Positions 42,779 to 54,000 of a DNA stretch of 64,000 bases are shown piece after piece (position 1 is the stretch's first letter; every line of letters starts with the position of its first letter). The notes below the pieces were generated by a model, which saw only the letters and a program-made list of their open reading frames with translations, was not told where the DNA came from and did no database searches. Origin of the DNA: DASYML01 sp036399835 (lineage in GTDB: Bacteria; Acidobacteriota; Blastocatellia; Pyrinomonadales; Pyrinomonadaceae). Location: assembly GCA_036399835.1 (NCBI GenBank), contig DASWMI010000080.1, forward strand, positions 1 to 64,000, in the 5' to 3' direction. The position numbers were made by a program, and so were the translations under genes.

Positions 42779-43997
42779 ATCTATCTATTTCTCCGAGCAC
42801 GATGTCTATCGAGCCGATAATGGCGACCACGTCCGCGACCATCTCGCCTTCGGCCATGACGGGCAGGGCCGAGAGGTTGACGAAGCTTGGACCACGAAAA
42901 TGTACGCGGTCAGGTTTTGGTCCACCGTTGGATTTGACATAACAGCCAAGCTCGCCCTTCGAGCCTTCAATCGGGTGATAGACTTCGCCCTGCGGCACGT
43001 CGAAGCCTTCGGCGACAATCAGGAAGTGATGAATCAGCGCGTCCATGTGCGTCTTCATCGCTTCGCGGTCGGGCAGGACCACCTTTGGCGCGTCGGCCTT
43101 GATCGAGCCGGGCCGCAGACGCGCCAGAGCCTGCTCGACTATCCTCAGCGATTCCTTCATCTCGCGCATCCGAACCATGTAACGCGCCCAGACGTCGCCG
43201 CCCTGCTCGACCGGAATCTCGAAATCATATTTTTCATAACCCGTATATGGATTGACGCGCCGCACGTCTATGTCAACTCCGCTCCCGCGCAGGCATGGAC
43301 CAGTCAGTCCCCAGTCAATCGCATCTTCGCCGGAGATATAGCCGACATCGCGTGTACGGTTCTGGAAAATCGTGTTCCCCGAAAGAAGCGTGTGAAACTC
43401 TTTCAAAGAGCCTGGGAATCCGTCAATAAACTGCCGGACGCGCCTTTCAAAGCCCGCGGGCAGGTCCATCATCAACCCGCCGATACGAAAATAAGAGGGC
43501 GTCAAGCGTCCGCCCGATGCGGCCTCGATCATGTTCAGAATCTTCTCGCGCTCGCGGAAGCAGTAGAAGAAGACGGTCATCGCGCCGATGTCCAGGGCAT
43601 GCGTGCCGAGCCAGACCAGATGCGAGGCGATACGCTGCAACTCGCACATCAGCACGCGTATGACCTGCGCGCGTTCGGGAATCTCCAACCCTAGGAGCTT
43701 TTCGGCGGCCATCACGTAGGCCAGGTTATTCCCCAGCGGATTCAGATAATCCATGCGGTCCGTGATGACTATGCCCTGCTGCCACTTCTTGTACTCGAAG
43801 AGCTTCTCCATCCCCGTGTGCAGATAGCCTATATCGGGCGTAGCCTTGACCAGCATCTCGCCATCAAGCACCAGCTCCAGCCGCAACACGCCGTGCGTCG
43901 AAGGATGCTGCGGCCCGAACGAGATGGTCATCTGCGTATCGAGCGGACGATCAATAACCTCGAACTGCTGCGGAAGATTGACGGTCGATGAACTCAT
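42777..43997 (-). CDS. nuoD: NADH-quinone oxidoreductase subunit D
   Basis: 406 residues, the 49-kDa quinone-site subunit. FGPQHPSTHGVLRLELVLDGE, DIGYLHTGMEKLFEYKKWQQ, RDVGYISGEDAIDWGLTGPCLRGSGVDIDVR and the C-terminal SNGGPKPDRVHFRGPSFVNLSALP ... IIGSIDIVLGEIDR are diagnostic. It is a separate gene from nuoC, not a fusion as in E. coli. Confidence 0.98.
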   Translation of the reverse strand: MSSSTVNLPQQFEVIDRPLDTQMTISFGPQHPSTHGVLRLELVLDGEMLVKATPDIGYLHTGMEKLFEYKKWQQGIVITDRMDYLNPLGNNLAYVMAAEKLLGLEIPERAQVIRVLMCELQRIASHLVWLGTHALDIGAMTVFFYCFREREKILNMIEAASGGRLTPSYFRIGGLMMDLPAGFERRVRQFIDGFPGSLKEFHTLLSGNTIFQNRTRDVGYISGEDAIDWGLTGPCLRGSGVDIDVRRVNPYTGYEKYDFEIPVEQGGDVWARYMVRMREMKESLRIVEQALARLRPGSIKADAPKVVLPDREAMKTHMDALIHHFLIVAEGFDVPQGEVYHPIEGSKGELGCYVKSNGGPKPDRVHFRGPSFVNLSALPVMAEGEMVADVVAIIGSIDIVLGEIDR

Positions 43998-44002
43998 AAA
44001 TA

Positions 44003-44066
44003 AGAGTCTGGAGTCCGTGGTCCAGAATCCGGAGTCAAAGTCTTTTGTCTTTTGACTCCAGACTCT
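44003..44066. repeat. Inverted repeat of AGTCTGGAGTC words between nuoC and nuoD
   Basis: AGAGTCTGGAGTC (44003-44015) and its exact complement (44054-44066), with an inner alternative GGAGTCAAAG/CTTTTGACTCC pairing. The word is the one seen at 17290-17380. Confidence 0.75.
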
Positions 44067-44077
44067 GGACTGATGAC

Positions 44078-44623
44078 TTACGTTAAGCTGTACGGCTCGT
44101 AGCCGCGCAGCGGAAAATCTTTGCGCAGGGCGTGGCCCTCCCAGTCGTCGGGCAGCAGTATGCGCCTGAGGTCCGGATGACCGTCAAAGATGACGCCGAA
44201 CATGTCATAGGTTTCGCGCTCGTGCCAGTTGGCAGTCCTCCAGACGCTGGTCACGGTCGGCAGATGCGCGTCCTCTTCATTAAGCAGAACTTTCAAGCGC
44301 AGGCGATGATGCTTGCTGGTCGAGAAGAGATGATAATTGACTTCAAAACGAGGCTCTTCCTCGGGGCCGCGGTCGGCGCCGCAAATATCCGAGAGCATGT
44401 TGAAATGAAAATCAGGCGCGGTCTTGAGATACGCGCAAATCTCAGCGATGCTTTCGCGCGGGACGAGAGCGGTCACTTCGTCAAAAGCATCCCTGACTTC
44501 ATTAATCCAGCCCGGATGCTCTTGCTGTAACGCCGTCAACATTGCTGTAGACGGCGTCGCATAGCTTGGTGTAGAGAGAGGCTGATCTTCGGAACCCTGC
44601 TTGCGCTCGATCTCATTCGACAT
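44078..44623 (-). CDS. nuoC: NADH-quinone oxidoreductase subunit C
   Basis: 181 residues, 30-kDa subunit family. FEVNYHLFSTSKHHRLRLKVLLNEED, PTVTSVWRTANWHERETYDMFGVIFDGHPDLRRILLPDDWEGHALRKDFPLRGYE is the family signature. An N-terminal extension of about 30 polar residues is present. Peripheral-arm structural subunit next to NuoD. Confidence 0.97.
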   Translation of the reverse strand: MSNEIERKQGSEDQPLSTPSYATPSTAMLTALQQEHPGWINEVRDAFDEVTALVPRESIAEICAYLKTAPDFHFNMLSDICGADRGPEEEPRFEVNYHLFSTSKHHRLRLKVLLNEEDAHLPTVTSVWRTANWHERETYDMFGVIFDGHPDLRRILLPDDWEGHALRKDFPLRGYEPYSLT

Positions 44624-44640
44624 AATATTTACTAAGCCGT

Positions 44641-44687
44641 GAGCAGTCAGCTTTGAGCAGAGAAGCGGAAACTACTGACGACTGCTC
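44641..44687. repeat. Inverted repeat between nuoB and nuoC
   Basis: GAGCAGTC (44641-44648) and GACTGCTC (44680-44687). Extra GAGCAG and GACTG words occur in the loop and flank. It is the weakest of the nuo gap hairpins. Confidence 0.5.
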
Positions 44688-44706
44688 GCTGCCGACTGAT
44701 GAACGT

Positions 44707-45336
<630 letters not shown>

Positions 45337-45368
45337 AAAACAAACCCCCTTGAGACAAAACAGACTCT

Positions 45369-45923
45369 TTAAGCTGCGCGTCGCGTCGGCGTGGGCTGGC
45401 GCTGCTCCATATCTGCCAGCGCGTGCGCTTCGGCCTCAGCCTCCCTGCGCGCCCTCTCGCTCCAATCGAACGCGCCCTTCCTGACCACATACACGTAGCC
45501 GACAAACAACAACACCACAAACAGCATCATCTCGACGAAGAGCAGGTTATTCATCGCGCTGCTGGTCGCGCCCAGTCCCTTAAAGACTACGGCCCAGGGA
45601 ATCAGGAAGATGGCTTCAATATCAAAGAGGATGAAGAGCATCGCGATTAGATAAAATTTGACGGAGAAACGCTCGCGGGCCGACCCGACAGGGTCTTTGC
45701 CGCACTCATACGGCATCAGCTTCGTGCGCGTGCGTTTACGCTGGCCGACCATCTGCGAGAGCAGGACGTTGGTCACGGCAAAGCCCGCCGCCACGACGAA
45801 CATCAGCAGAATCGGCAAATAAGCGATCAGGTTAAACTTTTGCTCGGGCACAGCGCCTCCCGCCGGTCCAGACCGCGTCAAGCGTGCGGCAAAACTCCCT
45901 TTGAAGGCAGCTTCACCGCTCAT
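45369..45923 (-). CDS. nuoA: NADH-quinone oxidoreductase subunit A
   Basis: 184 residues from ATG 45923. Three TM helices (NLIAYLPILLMFVVAAGFAV, FYLIAMLFILFDIEAIFLIPWAVVF, MMLFVVLLFVGYVYVVRKG) and MPYECGKDPVGSARERFSVKFY (the conserved loop) identify it. An ATG at 45956 also opens the frame, but it overlaps the -10 of the likely operon promoter, so the downstream ATG is preferred. It is the first gene of the nuo operon. Confidence 0.93.
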   Translation of the reverse strand: MSGEAAFKGSFAARLTRSGPAGGAVPEQKFNLIAYLPILLMFVVAAGFAVTNVLLSQMVGQRKRTRTKLMPYECGKDPVGSARERFSVKFYLIAMLFILFDIEAIFLIPWAVVFKGLGATSSAMNNLLFVEMMLFVVLLFVGYVYVVRKGAFDWSERARREAEAEAHALADMEQRQPTPTRRAA

Positions 45924-45954
45924 ATTCAGAGTTTGAGAATCATTGTACAAAGTC

Positions 45955-45983
45955 ATCGTAGACCAATAGACTAAGGCTGTCAA
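45955..45983 (-). promoter_or_regulatory. Candidate nuo operon promoter
   Basis: TTGACA (45983-45978), 17 bases and TACGAT (45960-45955) on the minus strand. The predicted transcription start is about 25 bases before the chosen nuoA ATG. A second -10-like TACAAT lies at 45945-45940. Confidence 0.5.
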
Positions 45984-46024
45984 GCATCTCTCAAGCGGCG
46001 CGAAACCCCCTCCGGCCAAGGAGA

Positions 46025-46054
46025 TTGACCGTCCCAAAATGGCTGTGCTACTGT
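46025..46054 (+). promoter_or_regulatory. Candidate promoter of the 46128 gene and thiS-thiG
   Basis: TTGACC (46025-46030), 18 bases and TACTGT (46049-46054), about 70 bases before the GTG start; divergent from the nuo promoter. Confidence 0.45.
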
Positions 46055-46127
46055 TCAATCCGGGCCTCACCAAAGATAATTTTTTGCTTGCTTTGCCAGC
46101 ATCAGCCGGGGCATCGGAATCAACGTA

Positions 46128-46916
46128 GTGATTACTGGATACAATACAGATGTCGAGCACGGCGGGGTTGTCTACCATGTGCAGACGGAGGATAAGGGTC
46201 TCGACAGTCCCTTGATTCTTTCGCTGGTCTACACGGGCGGCGCCATCCTCGCCAGCAAACGCTCGCCCTACGACGATCTGATCTCTGCGGGTTTCGATGA
46301 ACACAAGCTCTCTGAAAGATTACAGCGCCAGCACAAGCTGATTTGCGCGGCGATTCATTCGGGCCGCATCGAAGACCTCAAGCGCATGGGCCAGCGCGAG
46401 CAGGAAACGCTGCGCGCGGCAAGACCCATAGAGCAAAAACCCGCGCCCCCCGTCAGACAGGAACAGAAGGAGACGGACGCCAGCCAGCCTCTCAAGCAGA
46501 CAGTCGCGCCGCCCGCTCTGTCTGAATCACAGACGCTGCCAGCGAACACGCCCGGCGTGGCTCCGATCACGCCGGAGCGGACCGGCACGCAGCGGACGGG
46601 CGCGCTCAAGGGCCAGTTGTATCTGGACCTGCTTGAGGACAGGCTGCTGCGTGCGGGCGAGATGGTCATCTTCAGGGTACGCGTCAGCAGCGGGACGGTC
46701 GAGGAGAGGGATGCTGTGCCAGATGCGGAGGTGACGCTAAAGGTGCTCGGCACATCTTTTCGGCCTCAAATCTCTTCGGCGAGGACCGACCCTGACGGGA
46801 TTGCCATGCTCTTTGCCTCTCTTCCGCGTTTTACGACGGGTCGCGCCGCCGTCCTGATTCGCGCCACGGCACAGGCACGCGAAGTCGAATTGAGACGAAT
46901 CATCCAGCCTGCTTGA
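46128..46916 (+). CDS. Unknown protein with conserved N-terminal domain and Ig-like C-terminus
   Basis: 262 residues, starting at GTG 46128. Residues 1-90 form an even, probably conserved domain (GYNTDVEHGGVVYHVQTEDKG, LILSLVYTGGAILASKRSPYDDLI, HKLICAAIHSGRIEDLKRMGQ). Residues 90-165 are Pro/Gln/Thr-rich and flexible. Residues 170-262 look like an Ig-type or carboxypeptidase-regulatory beta-sandwich (MVIFRVRVSSGTVEERDAVPDAEVTLKVLGTSFRP ... TDPDGIAMLFASLPRF). No signal peptide. I recognise no named family. It precedes thiS by 21 bases, but a functional link to thiamine is not evident. Confidence 0.7.
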   Translation: MITGYNTDVEHGGVVYHVQTEDKGLDSPLILSLVYTGGAILASKRSPYDDLISAGFDEHKLSERLQRQHKLICAAIHSGRIEDLKRMGQREQETLRAARPIEQKPAPPVRQEQKETDASQPLKQTVAPPALSESQTLPANTPGVAPITPERTGTQRTGALKGQLYLDLLEDRLLRAGEMVIFRVRVSSGTVEERDAVPDAEVTLKVLGTSFRPQISSARTDPDGIAMLFASLPRFTTGRAAVLIRATAQAREVELRRIIQPA

Positions 46917-46937
46917 AGGAGGTCCAGACGGCAAGCC

Positions 46938-47141
46938 TTGCGCATTGAAATCAACGGCGAACCGCGCGATGTGCCGGAGCCTGTAACGCTCAGCGAACTT
47001 GTACGCCATCTAGCGCTCGCGCCCGAAAGACTCGCCATCGAGCGCAATCGAGAAGTCGTGCGTCGCGCAGACTGGCCGCAGACGCAAATCCAAGCGGGCG
47101 ACCGCCTTGAGATTGTCCATTTTGTCGGCGGCGGTTTGTGA
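46938..47141 (+). CDS. thiS: Sulfur carrier protein ThiS
   Basis: 67 residues, starting at TTG 46938; no ATG or GTG exists after the preceding stop. RIEINGEPRDVPEPVTLSELVRHL and the end GDRLEIVHFVGGGL match the ubiquitin-like ThiS fold. The family carries sulfur as a C-terminal Gly-Gly thiocarboxylate for thiazole synthesis. Here the protein ends GGGL, one residue beyond the usual Gly-Gly, so either trimming is needed or the last residue is tolerated. GAAGGAGG lies 15 bases upstream. thiG follows. Confidence 0.88.
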   Translation: MRIEINGEPRDVPEPVTLSELVRHLALAPERLAIERNREVVRRADWPQTQIQAGDRLEIVHFVGGGL

Positions 47142-47169
47142 GCTTATATCTAAAGAAGCGGAAAAATTT

Positions 47170-47973
47170 ATGTCAACTGCTACGATACCCGGGACCGATC
47201 AAACGAGCGACCGCCTTGAGATTGCCGGGCGCACCTTCACTTCAAGATTGATTATCGGCACAGGCAAGTATCGCTCGTTTGAAGAGATGAAGGCCGCGCA
47301 CAGTGCTTCCGGCGCGGAGATGGTGACGGTCGCCGTGCGTCGCGTCCCGCTCGACAGAAGCGCGGAATCATTTCTGGACCACCTTGACCCGTCGCTTATG
47401 ATTCTGCCCAATACGGCTGGCTGTTACACGGCTGAGGATGCCGTGCGCACTGCGCGCCTGGCCCGCGAAGCTCTGGGCACAGACCTCATCAAGCTGGAAG
47501 TTATAGGCGATCAGACGACGCTCTTCCCGGACAACGAGCAGACGCTGGAGGCCGCGCGCGTGCTCGTTAAAGAAGGCTTTGTCGTGCTCCCTTATTTTAG
47601 TGACGACCTGATTATGGCAAAGAAGCTGCTCGACGCAGGTTGCCCCGCGGTGATGCCGCTGGCCGCGCCCATCGGCTCAGGTCTAGGCGTACAGAATCCG
47701 GCGAACCTGCGCATCATGCGCGAGCAGCTTCCGACCGCGACGATCATCGTTGATGCGGGAGTCGGGACGGCCAGCGATGCGGCGATTGCTATGGAGTTGG
47801 GCGCGGACGCCGTCTTGATGAACACGGCGATTGCGGAAGCGCAGCATCCGTCGCAGATGGCCGCCGCGATGCGTCTGGCAATTCAGGCCGGGCGGCTCGC
47901 ATATCTCTCTGGCCGTATGCCTATGCGTCTCTACGCCAGCGCCTCCAGCCCGCTCGCAGGTGTGATTAGATAG
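47170..47973 (+). CDS. thiG: Thiazole synthase ThiG
   Basis: 267 residues from ATG 47170 (MSTATIPG); a longer frame to 47107 overlaps thiS. LEIAGRTFTSRLIIGTGKY, DLIKLEVIGD (Schiff-base lysine), VLPYFSDDLIMAKKLLDAGCPAVMPLAAPIGSGLGVQN and VDAGVGTASDAAIAMELGADAVLMNTAIA are diagnostic. It builds the thiazole phosphate of thiamine from DXP, dehydroglycine and ThiS thiocarboxylate. thiS and thiG are 28 bases apart. Confidence 0.97.
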   Translation: MSTATIPGTDQTSDRLEIAGRTFTSRLIIGTGKYRSFEEMKAAHSASGAEMVTVAVRRVPLDRSAESFLDHLDPSLMILPNTAGCYTAEDAVRTARLAREALGTDLIKLEVIGDQTTLFPDNEQTLEAARVLVKEGFVVLPYFSDDLIMAKKLLDAGCPAVMPLAAPIGSGLGVQNPANLRIMREQLPTATIIVDAGVGTASDAAIAMELGADAVLMNTAIAEAQHPSQMAAAMRLAIQAGRLAYLSGRMPMRLYASASSPLAGVIR

Positions 47974-48077
47974 AACCCTCTTGAGCATCAAGGCATCTGG
48001 ACCAATGCCCGAAGTTGGATCAAGCCTGAGCCAGCTCGACGCAGAGCGAGGATGGCTGCGCGAATTTATCGGACAAC

Positions 48078-51000
48078 TTACGGAAACGCGCCTGTGCCAT
48101 CGCGCTTTAAACCTGGCGAATAAAATCTGCCGTTGTACAGGCTCGCCGGATGATTAACCTGCGGATGTAAATCAACGCCGGTAAAATCCCTGTTCGCGCC
48201 CGTCTCCTGATCCGCACGCGAGAAGGATTTATCCGTCGTCGCCGTCGAGAAGCAGGACTGCGCAATCAGAGTTCCGTTGATGATGCCCGGGCTGGCTCCC
48301 GTCATCGTGCCGTCAACGAGGCGCATGCAATCGGCAAAAGGGCTGCCCGAGTTATTCAACGACAGCCCGCTTGATGTGCTGGTTGACGTGCCCGTGTTGA
48401 GAAGATTGTAACTGCTGGCGACCTGCACGATAGCCCCGCCGAATTCCGCGTTGGTCGCAGTCGAAGAGCGCGAATCCCCGCCGAGCATACCCGGTATATT
48501 AGAGTTCGTGCGATTGCCCGTCTCACCTCCGAAGACGAGAATGGCCCTCCCAGGCTGAAGAATCGTCCCCGTCGGAAAAGTATGTCGCAGTGTGGTAGTC
48601 GTCGCAGTCGAGTTGTCATAAAGATTCAGCCCTGACAAATCTATGGGCACGGCTGCGAGATTGATAAGCTCGACAAATTCGTCTCGCTGGTCGCCGCCCG
48701 TCCCATCACGATTTGCGTCCGACGCTGGCGCGGCGAGAATTTCGTTGATAATCAATTCATGTGGCGCAGGCTTTCGTGCCACGACGAGCGTCGCCGCCGC
48801 GCTCGACACTCCGCCGCTCGAAGCTCTGATCTCTGTTTGTCCTGGACCAATTCCTGTCGCCAACCCGGTTGAATTGATTGTTGCCACGCCCGCCGCGCTC
48901 GAAGTCCAGTTGAAGGAAACGCCCGCCATCTCCTGTTCATGTTGATCGAATGCGCGTGCCGTAAACTGCCTTGACGCACCGATGCCGATGAGGGCCGAAG
49001 ATGGAGCGACATCAATACGAGAGATAGCGGGAAGCACTGGCGTCACTGTCAAAGTAGCCGGAGCACTCATGACAGTCTGCGCGCTATTCGTAGCCGTCGC
49101 AGTAATCTGTGCCGAGCCGGTATGAAGCCCCCTGACGAGAGCCATCGTGATGCCCGTGTCGGCATCCGAGCTGACGGATTCGATGGACGCAATGGTGGTC
49201 TCGCCGGATGCGAAGCTGATGCTCACGCCGGGCATCAGGTGGCCGTACTGGTCCAGGGGGCGCGAAGTGAATTGCGTTGTCTGTCCCACGTTGACGGTGG
49301 CGCTCGCGGGCGAAATCGTTACGCTGTTCAAGACGGGCGGCGGCGGATTTACCTTGAGAGCCGCCGCAGCCTGTTGGCCTCCGGCGCTCGCTCGAATGGT
49401 AGCATCTCCGGCGGCGATGGCGCTGGCCTGCGTGTGGTTGCCAGTCGCGGGAGCGATGACGGCCCGGCTCGCCTCGCTTGTCTCCCAGATAAATGAAACG
49501 TTCCGCACCTCAATTTCCGCGTCGCCATTTTGGGCGAAGGCACGCGCCGTGAAGAGCTGTGTTTGACCCGGGTTGAGGCTGGCCGACTGCGGCAGGATTT
49601 CGAGGCGCGTGATGAAGGGCGAGCCAAAGGGAGTTCCGTCCGAGCGCGTGCCGGGCGAAAAGATGCGGCCCGCAGAGTTGATTGAAGAAGCATGTGGACC
49701 AAAGTCTGCGACCAAGTGGTTGACCTCTGCGTCGGGCGAGCGTGTCAGGGATTGGTCCGACGGAGCAGCGATTGGTCCACCCGAGCCATAGGTGAGGGAT
49801 GCCAGTATCAGTTCGGCGTTGCCGTCCGACAGCCTGAGCGTGACGGTATCGCCAGCGTCATTGAGGCTCAAAGTGCTGGTCTGCGTTGAAGAGTTGGCGA
49901 CCGTCAGCAGCAGCGCTCCGCCAAAGGCCGTCTCGCCTGCGGGAGGGAGGCCGCCGCCGAAGATGACGGCTGCGCGTCCGGGTGCGAGCGAAGTGTTGGC
50001 CGGGAAAGTAAAACGCGGGGTGGCCGTGCCGGAATCGTAGAGACGCAGACCCGAAAGGTCCACGGCAGCATCGGAAGGATTGAAGAGTTCTATAAACTCA
50101 TCATCGTCTGCGCTGCGTATGCCATCGCGGTTGGCGTCTCCTTCAATAATATTGGCGGTCGAAAGATTATCGGGCGGCACGTCCGCGAGCAGCTCGTTAA
50201 TGACGAGCGGCACCTGGACAATCAGTTGCGCAGCGCCATTCACGGTCCCGCCTGAGCCGGCAACGGCTGCGGCCCTGATGACGGTCGTTCCCTTACCTGT
50301 GCCTCGCGCAAGACCGTTCGAGTCAATCACACACACGCTCGTATTATCGGAAGACCAGTTGAAGACCACTCCGGTCATGAGCTGGTTATGCTGGTCAAAG
50401 GCAGCGGCCTTGAATTGCTGCGTGCCGCCGCGATTGATGGTCAGCGAAAGAGGCGAGACCTCGACGCGCGTGACGCGTTGAGGGACGGGCTCTACCTTTA
50501 ACTGCGCGGCCTCGCTCGTGGCCGTTGCGTCCCCCGTCGTGGCCGCGGCGGTAATCTTCGCAGTGCCTACGACGCGACCGCGCAACGTCGCCGTGGCGCT
50601 CCCGAGAGCCGCATTCGCGTTGACGGTCTCGACCGAAGCGACCAGTGTATTGTCCGAAGCGAAAGTGAATTGGACGCCGGGCAGTGGGCGACCGAATTGG
50701 TCCAGAGCCTGCGCCGTGAGCGTCGCGGTCTGGTCCACAAAGATATTTGAGAGGAGCGGCGTGAGATGGACGGCCATCAGCTTTCCGGCGCGCGGAGCAA
50801 AGAATGAGCCGTCAAGCTTTGTGCCCGGCGAAAAGAGCCTCGTGCCCGCGCCAATCGCGGCTTTGTGATGGGTATAGCTGCCGCTGATGTCCGGGGAACG
50901 CGTGATGGATTGGTTCACGGCATCGCCGCCGAAGTTGTCGCCCGAGATGCCGTAAGAAATTGCGTTGAGGAAGTTGCCGGACGCATCGCGTAGGATAATC

Positions 51001-54000
51001 GTCAGTCCGTTGTTCGAGAGCGCGAGGCCGCCTGAAGAGGCCGGGTTGACAGAAGCGCCGCCGAAAGCCGGATGGTCAGGGTCAAACTGGCCGCCTCCGA
51101 AAATGACGAGCGCATCGTTGGCCGGCAGGAGAGTGCCAGTCGCAAAGGTGTGGCGGATAATCTCGCTCGTGCCGTCGAGCGGCCTTGTGCGAATGGTCCA
51201 GCCGGAGAGGTCAACGGTCGCGGATGAAGAGTTGGCTATTTCGACAAACTCGTCCTGCGTGCCGCTGCGTTGGCCGTCGCGGTTCGCATCGCCTGCTGCG
51301 CCGTCCGCAGGGTCTGCGAGAAATTCGTTGATGATGACGGCTGGCGCGATGATGTTGAGAGTCGCTGAGCTTTCAATATTTTTGGCGCTGGCCCTGATGA
51401 TAGCAGAACCGGCTTTGAGCGTCGTGCACAGACCCTGCTCGTTCACGGTCGCAACGCTCGCATCGCTTGAAGACCAGTCGAAGGCGATGCCTGCTAACTC
51501 TTTATCATCCTGGTCAAAGGCGCGCGCGTTGAATTGATGTGTCCCGCCGAGATAGACGGTGGCAGAAGACGGCGCAACCTCTATGCGCGTCAGGATGCGC
51601 TCGCGCGGGCGCACGTCGAGCAGAAGTGGGGCGGACTCCATCCCGCGTGCGAGAGCTTTGATGTGAGCCGTGCCTTCCGCGATTCCGAAAGCCACCCCGT
51701 TCTGGTCCACTGCGGCGATTGACGGATTGCTCGTTTGCCAGCGAAAGATAACTCCGCTTAACTCAAGCCCGTTTGAATCGAAGGCGCGTGCGTTGAGTTG
51801 TAGCCGGGCGCCGATGATGAGCTGGCCGGACGCGCCGGTTAGCTCTATGCGTGAGATGGCGGGCGAGGGATGAAAGGGGCGTCCGTCCAGATGCGTGCCT
51901 GGGCTAAAGGCGCGGCCTTCGCTGCCTGCTGCTGATTTGTGCGGCGCGAACTGGCCGCTCACGTCAGGCGAGCGTGTGAGCGATTGGTCCATCTCTGCTT
52001 TGAGCAAGGACGAGCCGCCGTAAGAGAGCTGGCTGACGAGGCTCTGGTCCGGTTCGAGCAAAGCCACTATGCCGCCCGAGTTGGACAAGGAGAGGCTGCC
52101 CGTAGAGGCGAGCAGGATGTTTGCTCCTCCGAATGCCGCGTCGTCCGTTTTGAAGGTCTGGATGTTTGCTCCGCCAAAGATAACGATGCTCGTGCCCGCG
52201 GGGAAAATCGTGCCCTCTGCGAAAAGATGTCTGCGCGTCAGGGAGGCCGCGTTGTTGGAGCGTGTGACGAGCTGATAGCCGCCGAGGTCAACATCCATGT
52301 CTGTGGAATTGACCAGCTCGACGAATTCATCCTGCGAGGCGCTGCGTGTCCCGTCGCGGTTGGCGTCACCCGCGATGTCTTCAGGAGGATCCGCCAGCAC
52401 TTCATTGATGATAAGGTCGTGGCGAGCTGCGCCTGAAAAAGTGACGATGACCGGATTACTCGCGCGTTCGTCTGCGCGCAAAGCTAGGTCAACCGCTCCG
52501 ACGCCGCGCAAGTCCCTGTTGACGAGGACGTGTATCTCGTCAAGACCCGGCAGGTCCGTAGAGGCTCTGACGGATTCAACCAGGGCTTCGCGTCCATTGA
52601 TGTTGACCGAGAGCTGCGAGGCAAAGCGACATCCGGTGGCGAAAAGTATCAAACGCCTCTGGCCGTTTGAGGGGTCGAATGGACCGGCGGCCAGCGTGTC
52701 CGCATCGAGTACGAGGGCCGGGCCGCGACCGTCGGCGCTTAAAGTGAAGAGGCCAGGTGCGGCGCGCAGGATTTCTATCGTGCCGCGCGTTTGAAAGCCT
52801 TCGGAGTTGGTGACGATGACTTCGGCTGGTCCGGTTTCGGTTTCGGCGGGCAAGAGAAAATGGACCTGCGTCGGTGAGACATAAAAGAGCTGCGCCGCGT
52901 GGCCGTTGACTGTCAGGGATGTGCCGAGAAGGTTTTGCGGCCATAAACCGTCAGGCTGTCGCGCAGCCTGTGCGGAAGCGTAGGCGAGCGCTTCTCCACC
53001 AGCGATGGCGATGCTGCCGGGGGCGATTGCTTTAAGCTGCGACGGCTCATGGCCGAGCGAGGCCGCGTTGAGCAGATGCAGCTCGGATGAGAAAGAAGGA
53101 CGCGGCGCAACCTGTGCCAGATAAATCTCCGAGTTGTTATTGAATTCCTTTGATGAAACCGGGCCGGAAAGAACGCGCGGAAAATTGAAGGCGACGAGCG
53201 AGCCGTCTTCATTCAGGGAAGAGATGATTTCGGCGTTGGCCGCGGCTGGCGCATCCGTCAGACGCGTGAGCCTGTCTGTCGGCGCATCATAAAGATAAAG
53301 CTCAACGCTGCGGTCAGTGTTTCCGCCGCTCAGGTTGCGCCGTGTGGCAAAGCTGACGCGCTTGCCGTCGCCGCTAATCGAAGGGTTCGGCGAAACATCT
53401 TCGGAGACAGCTCCCGCCCTGCTAATCTGCCGTCTGAGATTCTTGCTGGCATCATAAAGAAAGACCTGATTTGCATTCTCTTCGTCTATGGCTGAATAGA
53501 CCAGGCGCGTGCCATCCTTGCTGAGAGCGCGTCCGGGCGTGAGCGCCAGTCCTCGCACGGCGCTTGCGATGACGCGTTCGGTTTCCGAGAGACGGTCATA
53601 GATTAAGAGGTCCGGCTGGCCCTCGTCTTGAGGCGTGTTGATGGACAGATAGACCAGACGCGAACCGTCGCCGCTGATCTTGACATCGCTTGCTCCGGTT
53701 GTTCCGGTCTGGTCCGTGAACTGCTTGAAAGTTTGCGCCAGCGTGTCATAGATAAAGACTTCGAGATTGGCGTCGGCGTTGAGATTTGTGAGATCGCGGT
53801 TGGAGGTGAAGGCGATAAAGCGACCATCATCTGAAATCGAGGGGCGGAAATTTCCGTTGCGCAGTCTTTGCGAAAGATCGCCCGGATACGTGTCCGTTAT
53901 CTGGCGCAGATGGTCGCCGTCGTAAAAGAAGATTTCGGAATTGCCGTCGGGGTTCGCGCCGGTAGGATTGTCTGTCGAGGCGAAAGCCAGACGCGAGCCG

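Noticed and set aside
42900..43694. Plus-strand ORF of 264 codons opposite nuoD
   Set aside because: Antisense shadow of nuoD; no start signal or homology pattern.
48007..48159. 50-codon plus-strand ORF after thiG, starting MPEVGSSLSQLDAERG
   Set aside because: It overlaps the 3' end of the giant protein gene by 82 bases and has no ribosome-binding site; it could be a gene remnant but cannot be supported.
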